Of a stretch of 64,000 nt of DNA, positions 58,232 to 64,000 are shown piece by piece. The position numbers were made by a program, and so were the translations under genes. This DNA is from JBGQOG01 sp052113705 (GTDB lineage Bacteria; Pseudomonadota; Alphaproteobacteria; Rhodobacterales; Rhodobacteraceae). The stretch covers positions 186,001 through 250,000 of the forward strand of contig NZ_JBGQOG010000001.1 in assembly GCF_052113705.1 (NCBI RefSeq), given 5' to 3'. Positions within the stretch are counted from its first letter, which is position 1. Every line of letters starts with the position of its first letter. Below the pieces are notes generated by a model. It was not told the DNA's origin. It ran no database searches and was given only the letters and a program-made list of their open reading frames with translations.

Positions 58232-59307
58232 TGGCCGACAAAGCCGCCGCCCGCGCCGCCGGGGCGCGCTATCTCGAGGCGTTCCGCGCCGCCGGGGCGA
58301 CCGAGGTCGATGCAGACATCCTGCAACCGGCCGAGGCATTGCTGGACCTTTACGGCGAAGATATCCGCGCCCGCGCCTATGTCACCTCTGACCCTTTGCG
58401 CGGCGAGATGATGCTGCGCCCGGATTTCACCGTGCCGGTGGTGCAGGCGCATATGGCGCATGGCGCCGATCCCGCCCGCTACTGCTATCTGGGTGAGGTC
58501 TTCCGCAAACAGGACCACCGCGGCCCGCGCGTGGCGGAGTATTTTCAGGCCGGGTTCGAGGTTTTTGACCGCGCTGACCCGGAAGCCGCCGATGCCGAGG
58601 TTTTTGCCCTCTTCACGGATCTTCTGGCCCCTCTCGCGCCCATAGCGACCATCGGCGACATCAGCCTGTTGCGCGATGCCGTGGCTGGCCTCAACACGCT
58701 GGAGAGCCGCAAAGCCGCGCTGCAACGCCATATCTGGCGCCCGCGCCGCTTCCATGCGCTGCTGGAACGCTATGCCGGGCAGGTCCCGGTACCCGCCAGC
58801 CGCGCAGCGCTCCTGTCAGGGCCCGAAACCTCGGATGCCCTCTGGATCGGCCTGCGCGACCCCGAGGAAATGCAGGACCGCATCACCGCGCTCCGCGCCG
58901 ATGCCGCCGCCGCGCCGCTCTCGGCGGAAGATGTGGCGGGGATCGACGCGCTGATCGCCATCAAGGCCCCTGCCCCGCAGGCGCTGGCCGCCTTGCAAGC
59001 GCTGACCACCCGCCTGCCCGCGATCGCGCAGGGTGTCAGCCGCCTGCACCGGCGTCTGGCGGCCATGCAGGCGCGCGGCGTCGATCTGGACGCCGTGACC
59101 TTTGACGCGAGCCTCGGCCGCGCGACGATGGAATATTACGACGGTTTCGTATTCACCCTCACCGCCGCCAACCCTGCCCTGCCGCCGCTCGCGACCGGCG
59201 GGCGCTATGACGCGCTGACCCGGGTGCTGGGTCAGGGCCGCTCGATCCCCGCCGTGGGCGGCGTCATCCGCCCCGGCGTGATCGCTGATCTGGAGGCCAT
59301 GGCATGA
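58231..59307 (+). CDS. hisZ: ATP phosphoribosyltransferase regulatory subunit HisZ
   Basis: Paralogue of HisRS that serves as the regulatory subunit of short-form HisG in histidine synthesis. The 358-residue protein keeps the class II fold (MMLRPDFTVPVVQAHMAHGA, FRKQDHRGPRVAEYFQAGFE and TFDASLGRATMEYYDGFVF) but lacks the anticodon-binding domain and cannot charge tRNA. The ATG overlaps the hisS TGA by one base (TGATG), and hisG overlaps its end by 4 bases. Confidence 0.94.
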   Translation: MADKAAARAAGARYLEAFRAAGATEVDADILQPAEALLDLYGEDIRARAYVTSDPLRGEMMLRPDFTVPVVQAHMAHGADPARYCYLGEVFRKQDHRGPRVAEYFQAGFEVFDRADPEAADAEVFALFTDLLAPLAPIATIGDISLLRDAVAGLNTLESRKAALQRHIWRPRRFHALLERYAGQVPVPASRAALLSGPETSDALWIGLRDPEEMQDRITALRADAAAAPLSAEDVAGIDALIAIKAPAPQALAALQALTTRLPAIAQGVSRLHRRLAAMQARGVDLDAVTFDASLGRATMEYYDGFVFTLTAANPALPPLATGGRYDALTRVLGQGRSIPAVGGVIRPGVIADLEAMA

Positions 59308-60008
59308 GCCTGAAACTCGGAGTGCCCTCGAAGGGCCGCCTGATGGAGCAGACCTTTGAATGGTTCGCCACCCATGGCATCACGCTGCGCCGCACCGGCA
59401 ATGAGCGCGAATATGCGGGCGCCGTCGATGGCGTGGCGGGGGTGGAACTGGTGCTGCTCTCGGCGGGCGAAATTCCGCGCGAACTGGCGGCGGGGCGCAT
59501 CCACCTTGGCGTCACCGGCTCCGACCTCGTGCGCGACAAGCTGGCCGATTGGGACACGCAGGTAGCGGAACTGGCGCTGATGGGCTTTGGCCATGCCGAT
59601 CTGATCCTCGCCGTGCCCGCCTGCTGGCAGGATGTCGACACGCTGGAAGATCTGGATGCCGCCGCCGCCGCCTTCCGCCGCCGTCATGGCTTCCGCCTGC
59701 GCATCGCCACCAAATACCACCGACTGGTGCGCGATTTCCTGCGCGCTGAAGGGGTGGCGGATTATCAGCTGGTCGACAGCCAGGGGGCAACCGAGGGCAC
59801 GGTGAAGAACCTCACCGCCGAGGCCATCGCCGACATCACCTCTTCGGGCGAGACCCTGCGCGCCAACCATCTGAAAATCCTCTCGGATGCGCTGATCCAC
59901 CAAAGTCAGGCCACGCTCTTCGCCAGCCGCACCGCCGATTGGACCGGCGATGCCGCCGCGATGGCCGCGCTTTGTGCCAAGCTCCATCTGCCGGCACCTG
60001 CGCTCTGA
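59304..60008 (+). CDS. hisG: ATP phosphoribosyltransferase, short form (HisG)
   Basis: First enzyme of histidine synthesis. At 234 residues it is the short HisG that needs HisZ. Conserved parts are LGVPSKGRLMEQT at the N-terminus, LGVTGSDLVRD and the PRPP-binding VDSQGATEGTVKNL region near residue 160. It overlaps hisZ by 4 bases and ends the hisS-hisZ-hisG operon; the inverted REP-like pair D follows directly. Confidence 0.96.
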   Translation: MSLKLGVPSKGRLMEQTFEWFATHGITLRRTGNEREYAGAVDGVAGVELVLLSAGEIPRELAAGRIHLGVTGSDLVRDKLADWDTQVAELALMGFGHADLILAVPACWQDVDTLEDLDAAAAAFRRRHGFRLRIATKYHRLVRDFLRAEGVADYQLVDSQGATEGTVKNLTAEAIADITSSGETLRANHLKILSDALIHQSQATLFASRTADWTGDAAAMAALCAKLHLPAPAL

Positions 60009-60010
60009 GA

Positions 60011-60094
60011 TTGCTTCGTTGAAAATATCCCCGCCGGAGGCTTCCGCACCAAACGCAGGAGCCTCCGGCGGGGATATTTAAGATCAGGCAAAGG
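60011..60094. repeat. REP-like element pair D, perfect 20-bp inverted repeat
   Basis: Arms 60023-60042 and 60060-60079 are perfect inverted copies of AGCCTCCGGCGGGGATATTT around a 17-base loop. The left copy has the tail type TTGCTTCGTT (60011-60020), as in elements B and C. The right copy has the tail AAGATCAGGCAAAGG, as in element A, and ends one base before the dnaE stop codon. As hisG and dnaE converge here, it probably works as a bidirectional terminator. Confidence 0.85.
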
Positions 60095-63000
60095 TCAGAC
60101 TTCTTCCACCTGCACCACGCCGCGCAGGGCGCGGATGGCGCCTTTGATCTGCGGGTTCAGCGGATAGTCGCGCCCGGTCGAAATTTCGTATTCCGTGCCC
60201 TTTTCCAGATCCGCCACGCAGAAACTGACCGGGCCGCGGGACCGGGAATTGCGGTTATCTTCCAGCATCTTGTTCAGAATCGAGGCGACCGACGTGACCG
60301 CAATCGGCGCGTCGACATGGATGCGCAGGCCCGTCGCGCCCGCATCCGCCGTGGCGCTGTCGACCGGCTGTACCGCCGAGGCCAACATGCGGATCGTCTC
60401 GCCCTCGACCTCAATCTTGACGGTCACCACGATCAGCGTGCCCGGTTCGAGATGCGCGCGGCCTGCCTCCAAAGCATCGGAGAAGAAGGTCACCTCAAAG
60501 GGGCCTGCGGGTTCGGACAGAAGCACGAAAGCAAAGCGGTTGCCCTTGGCCGATTTACGCTCGCGGCTCATTTCGACCTTGCCGGCGATCTTGGTGATGA
60601 AGGGACCGCCCTGCGCCTTTTCGGTGATCTCAGTCAGGCTCATCACCTTTTTGCGCCGGAGCGCGGGCAGGTAATCATCGAGCGGATGGCCGGAGAGGTA
60701 AAAACCGATGGCTTTATGCTCTTCCGACAGCCGCTCGCCCGGCAGCCAATCGTCGCAATCCGCCAGACGCGGCGGTTGCAGGTCATCGCCGCCTTCGCCG
60801 AAGAGCGACACCTGCGCCGAGGATTTGGCTTCGGCCACCGCCGCCGACCAGCTGGCCAGCGCGTCAAGGCTGTCGAACACCCGGCGGCGGTTGGGATCAA
60901 GAAGGTCAAAGGCCCCCGCCCGCGCCAACATTTCAAGCGGGCGTTTGCCGATGCGTTTGAGATCGCAGCGGCGGGCGAAATCCACCAGATCGATGAAGGG
61001 CTGATCGCCGCGCGCATTCACAATGAGCTGCATCGCATCGCCGCCAACGTTTTTCAGCGCGCCCAGCGCATAGACCAGTTTCTGATCCACCACGTCAAAG
61101 GTCGCCAGCGAGCGGTTGACGCAGGGCGGCACGATCTCGATCCCGAGGCCGCGTTTGACCTCATTGGCATAGGTCGAGAGTTTCTCGGTCAGATGGATAT
61201 CGCAATTCATCACCCCGGCCATGAATTCGACGGGATGGTTCGCCTTCAGCCAGGCGGTTTGATAGGAAACGATGGCATAGGCCGCCGCGTGGGATTTGTT
61301 GAAGCCGTAGTTGGCGAATTTCTCCAGGAGGTCAAAGACCTCCCCGGCCTTTTTCGCCTCGATCCCGTGGGTTTTCTTGGCCCCTTCAAGGAATTTCGGC
61401 CGCTCCTTGGCCATTTCCTCGGCAATCTTTTTCCCCATCGCCCGGCGCAAAAGGTCGGCGCCGCCCAAGCTGTAGCCGCCCATCACCTGAGCGATCTGCA
61501 TCACCTGTTCCTGATAGACGATGATGCCCTGCGTCTCGGCCAGGATCGGGTCAATCGTCGGATGCAGGCTCTCCAGCGGCCGCAGCCCGTGCTTCACCTC
61601 ACAATAGACCGGGATATTCTCCATCGGGCCCGGGCGGTAAAGCGCCACCAGCGCCACGATATCCTCGATACAGGTGGGTTTCATGCGCCGCAGCGCATCC
61701 ATCATGCCGGTGGATTCCACCTGAAACACCGCCACGGTCTTGGCCGCCGCATAAAGCTCATAGCTTTTCGCGTCATCAATCGGGATGGCGTTGATCTGAT
61801 TTTCCGCCCCGGCGGCGGGGGTATAGAGCGTTTCACCGCCCGCATTCACATGCAGGGGACGGCCGGATTTCAGGATCAGATCCACCGCATTTTGAATGAC
61901 GGTCAGGGTTTTCAGCCCCAGAAAGTCGAACTTCACCAGACCGGCCTGTTCCACCCATTTCATGTTGAACTGGGTGGCGGGCATGTCCGAGCGCGGGTCC
62001 TGATAGAGCGGCACCAGCGCATCGAGCGGCCGGTCGCCGATCACCACACCCGCGGCATGGGTCGAGGCGTTGCGCAACAGCCCCTCGACCTGCTGCGCAT
62101 AATTCAAGAGCCGCGCGACAACCTCTTCGGTTTTCGCCGCCTCGCGCAGGCGCGGCTCATCCGCCAGCGCCTTTTCGATGCTGACCGGTTTCACCCCTTC
62201 AACCGGGATCATTTTCGACAGCCGGTCCACCTGCCCATAGGACATTTGCAACACCCGGCCGACGTCACGCACCGCGGCCTTCGACAAAAGTGCACCAAAA
62301 GTGATGATCTGTCCCACTTTCTCGCGGCCGTATTTCTGCTGCACATATTGGATCACCTCCTCGCGGCGATCCATGCAGAAGTCGATGTCAAAGTCGGGCA
62401 TCGAGACCCGTTCCGGGTTCAGGAACCGCTCGAACAGCAGTGAATAGCGCAAAGGATCAAGGTCGGTGATGGTCAGCGCATAGGCCACCAGCGAGCCCGC
62501 GCCTGAGCCCCGCCCCGGGCCCACCGGAATCCCGTGGTCTTTGCCCCATTTGATGAAATCGGCCACGATCAGGAAATAGCCGGGGAAGCCCATCTGCTCG
62601 ATGATATCGAGCTCAAAGGTCAGCCGCGCCTCATATTCCTCGACGCTCGTCGCATGCGGGATCACGGCGAGGCGGGCGCGCAGCCCCTCCCAGGCCTGAC
62701 GGCGCAGCTCTTCCACCTCGTCATCGGCGAATTTCGGCAGGATCGGCTTGCGCTTGTAGGTGGCAAAGGCGCAGCGGCGGGCGATTTCGACGGTGTTTTC
62801 CAGCGCTTCCGGCAGATCGGCGAACAAGGCCGCCATCTCATCCGGCGTTTTCAGATAATGCTGCGGCGTCAGGCGGCGGCGCGGCTCCTGCTGATCGACA
62901 TAGGCGCCCTCGGCGATACAGATGAGGGCATCATGTGCCTCATACATATCGGATTTCGGGAAATAGACGTCATTGGTGGCCACCAGCGGCAGCCCCATCG

Positions 63001-63601
63001 CATAGGCGGTTTCCACGAACCAGCGCTCGGTCGCCTGCTCGCCCGCCGTATATTGACCACCCTCGCCCGGATGCCGTTGCAGCTCGACATAAAGCCGGTC
63101 GCCATAGATCGCCGCCAGTTTCTCGATCAGCGCCTGCGCTTTCGGCATCTGCCCGGCCTGCACGAATTTACCCAGCGGCCCCTCGGCCCCGCCGGTCAGG
63201 CAGATCAGCCCCTCGGCATGCAGCTCCAGCTGCGCCAGCGACACCTGCGGCAACTGCCCGCCCGTGTCGATATAGAGGCAGGAGTTCAGCTTCATCAGGT
63301 TTTCATAGCCGCGCTCGGTCTGCGCGAGCAGAACCACCGGCGCGGGCAGCTTGGCCCGCTCGCCCGGCGCGCTCGCCTCATAGGTCAGCGAGATCTGGCA
63401 GCCAACGATGGGCTGCACGCCCGCCCCCTGTGCGATCACCGAAAACTCAAGTGCGGCGAACATGTTATTGGTGTCCGTCACCGCAACGGCGGGCATGCCC
63501 ATCTTGTCGCAATGACCGATGAGTTTCTTGACCGGCACCGCCCCTTCAAGAAGCGAATATTCGGTGTGCACACGGAGGTGGATGAATCGCGGATTTGACA
63601 T
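60095..63601 (-). CDS. dnaE: DNA polymerase III alpha subunit (replicative DnaE)
   Basis: Main replicative polymerase. The 1168-residue product begins MSNPRFIHLRVHTEYSLLEG, with the PHP-domain His pair, and keeps PPDFDIDFCMDRREEVIQYV-like active-site residues (MPDFDIDFCMDRREE, about residue 400). PGRGSGAGSLVAYAL, GFNKSHAAAYAIVSYQTAWL, the clamp-binding region and C-terminal OB fold are present, and the length is normal (about 1160). It differs clearly from the DnaE2 at 21-26 kb, so the window has one replicative and one mutasome copy. Confidence 0.98.
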   Translation of the reverse strand: MSNPRFIHLRVHTEYSLLEGAVPVKKLIGHCDKMGMPAVAVTDTNNMFAALEFSVIAQGAGVQPIVGCQISLTYEASAPGERAKLPAPVVLLAQTERGYENLMKLNSCLYIDTGGQLPQVSLAQLELHAEGLICLTGGAEGPLGKFVQAGQMPKAQALIEKLAAIYGDRLYVELQRHPGEGGQYTAGEQATERWFVETAYAMGLPLVATNDVYFPKSDMYEAHDALICIAEGAYVDQQEPRRRLTPQHYLKTPDEMAALFADLPEALENTVEIARRCAFATYKRKPILPKFADDEVEELRRQAWEGLRARLAVIPHATSVEEYEARLTFELDIIEQMGFPGYFLIVADFIKWGKDHGIPVGPGRGSGAGSLVAYALTITDLDPLRYSLLFERFLNPERVSMPDFDIDFCMDRREEVIQYVQQKYGREKVGQIITFGALLSKAAVRDVGRVLQMSYGQVDRLSKMIPVEGVKPVSIEKALADEPRLREAAKTEEVVARLLNYAQQVEGLLRNASTHAAGVVIGDRPLDALVPLYQDPRSDMPATQFNMKWVEQAGLVKFDFLGLKTLTVIQNAVDLILKSGRPLHVNAGGETLYTPAAGAENQINAIPIDDAKSYELYAAAKTVAVFQVESTGMMDALRRMKPTCIEDIVALVALYRPGPMENIPVYCEVKHGLRPLESLHPTIDPILAETQGIIVYQEQVMQIAQVMGGYSLGGADLLRRAMGKKIAEEMAKERPKFLEGAKKTHGIEAKKAGEVFDLLEKFANYGFNKSHAAAYAIVSYQTAWLKANHPVEFMAGVMNCDIHLTEKLSTYANEVKRGLGIEIVPPCVNRSLATFDVVDQKLVYALGALKNVGGDAMQLIVNARGDQPFIDLVDFARRCDLKRIGKRPLEMLARAGAFDLLDPNRRRVFDSLDALASWSAAVAEAKSSAQVSLFGEGGDDLQPPRLADCDDWLPGERLSEEHKAIGFYLSGHPLDDYLPALRRKKVMSLTEITEKAQGGPFITKIAGKVEMSRERKSAKGNRFAFVLLSEPAGPFEVTFFSDALEAGRAHLEPGTLIVVTVKIEVEGETIRMLASAVQPVDSATADAGATGLRIHVDAPIAVTSVASILNKMLEDNRNSRSRGPVSFCVADLEKGTEYEISTGRDYPLNPQIKGAIRALRGVVQVEEV

Positions 63602-63662
63602 GGGGCCACAGTATCGGGGGCACCGCGGCGGCGAAAGTCGAAACAGCGGCGCCAGATGACGT

Positions 63663-63699
63663 GACCGACTTGACTTGACCGACTTGACTTGACCGACTC
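63663..63699 (+). repeat. 14-bp tandem repeat upstream of the SRPBCC gene
   Basis: Two perfect units GACCGACTTGACTT (63663-63676, 63677-63690) plus a partial third unit GACCGACTC. The element lies between dnaE and the last gene, and could be part of its promoter region. Confidence 0.85.
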
Positions 63700-63747
63700 A
63701 GGCCCCGCGCGGTTACCCTAAGGCCCCAGTACCCTCGGAGGTGACCG

Positions 63748-64000
63748 ATGCCCGAAACGCCCGACACCACGCTCAGCTTCACCCGCGACCTGAAGGCTTC
63801 GCCCGCGAACCTCTGGCGTTGCTGGACCGAGGCCGCGCTGATCGTGCAATGGTTCACCCCCGCGCCGGTAAAAACCACCGAAGCCGTCGTCGAGCCGCAT
63901 CCCGGCGGGCGGTTCTTCACCGTGATGGATATCCCCGGCGCGGGCGAGGTGCGTGGCGAGGGCTGCGTGCTGCAGGCCGAGCCGGGCAAGCGTCTGATCT
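63748..64000 (+). CDS. SRPBCC-family (AHSA1-like) protein, 3' end outside window
   Basis: The ATG at 63748 is preceded by GGAGGTGACCG. The first 84 codons read MPETPDTTLSFTRDLKASPA then NLWRCWTEAALIVQWFTPAP and GGRFFTVMDIPGAGEVRGEG, the pattern of AHSA1/START-like SRPBCC proteins (WRxWTEAxLIVQWFTP). These fold into a helix-grip hydrophobic pocket and may be stress or hydroxylase-related; the specific role is unknown. The frame runs off the window end. Confidence 0.85.
   Translation, partial: MPETPDTTLSFTRDLKASPANLWRCWTEAALIVQWFTPAPVKTTEAVVEPHPGGRFFTVMDIPGAGEVRGEGCVLQAEPGKRLI

Noticed and set aside
58231..59307. Second histidyl-tRNA synthetase
   Set aside because: It lacks the anticodon-binding domain and lies directly before short-form hisG, so it is HisZ.
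60317..62443. A 708-codon plus-strand frame opposite dnaE
   Set aside because: Antisense to a fully conserved polymerase gene; explained by third-position GC bias.

Overview
This window is chromosomal DNA from a high-GC alphaproteobacterium, most likely a member of the Rhodobacterales (Rhodobacter/Paracoccus/Roseobacter relatives). The evidence is the gene order phoH-ybeY-corC-lnt-metK and aroA-cmk-rpsA-ihfB-lapA-trpF-trpB, a SAM/SAH riboswitch in front of metK (a Rhodobacterales hallmark), an alphaproteobacterial SOS box (GTTC-N7-GTTC), a Mur box before sitABCD, class II NrdJ, and the short-form HisG with HisZ. I see no rRNA, tRNA, insertion sequence, prophage or CRISPR array.

Layout. 1-2780: end of a YjbH/YjbF exopolysaccharide operon. 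2971-3165: small secreted protein. 3472-6795: divergent zinc locus zur-znuC-znuB / znuA around two Zur boxes. 6978-8648: galM and a MarR/GbsR-like regulator. 8704-10358: operon of two secreted PepSY-like proteins with acidic Ser/Asp or His/Asp tails and a membrane-anchored LuxR-type protein. 10558-18040: trpB, trpF, lapA, ihfB, rpsA, a nitroreductase, cmk and aroA, all on the minus strand. 18287-26001: trmB, then divergently the SOS mutasome imuA-imuB-dnaE2. 26270-32216: queF, metK, lnt, corC, ybeY, phoH. 32386-34829: two small envelope proteins sharing one motif, and miaB. 35006-36679: two unassigned proteins. 36867-42953: LysR regulator with divergent cystathionine beta-lyase and an Aap-type amino-acid ABC transporter. 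43245-49662: metal block of zinT, mur, sitABCD, a NicO-family transporter and a DUF1007 protein. 50235-53014: DMT-family protein, LysE, DUF1772, a membrane protein and TetR. 53422-60008: nrdJ, a DUF1489 gene, slyX and hisS-hisZ-hisG. 60095-63601: replicative dnaE. 63748-end: start of an SRPBCC protein.

Two themes cut across the operons. First, metal supply: Zur-type palindromes (TGTTA-N5-TAACA) occur at the zur/znuA divide, before zinT and before the DUF1007-NicO pair 44 kb away, which places the uncharacterised NicO pair in a predicted zinc-starvation regulon; a perfect Mur box controls sitABCD. Second, DNA replication and mutagenesis: the window holds both the replicative DnaE and the SOS-induced DnaE2. 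This DnaE2 is about 1589 residues instead of about 1080, because an N-terminal extension and two low-complexity blocks built from in-frame minisatellites interrupt its PHP region. Dispersed REP-like elements (core GCCTCCGGCGGGGATATTT) sit at four gene ends, and 14-bp tandem repeats occur at 35.9 kb and 63.7 kb.
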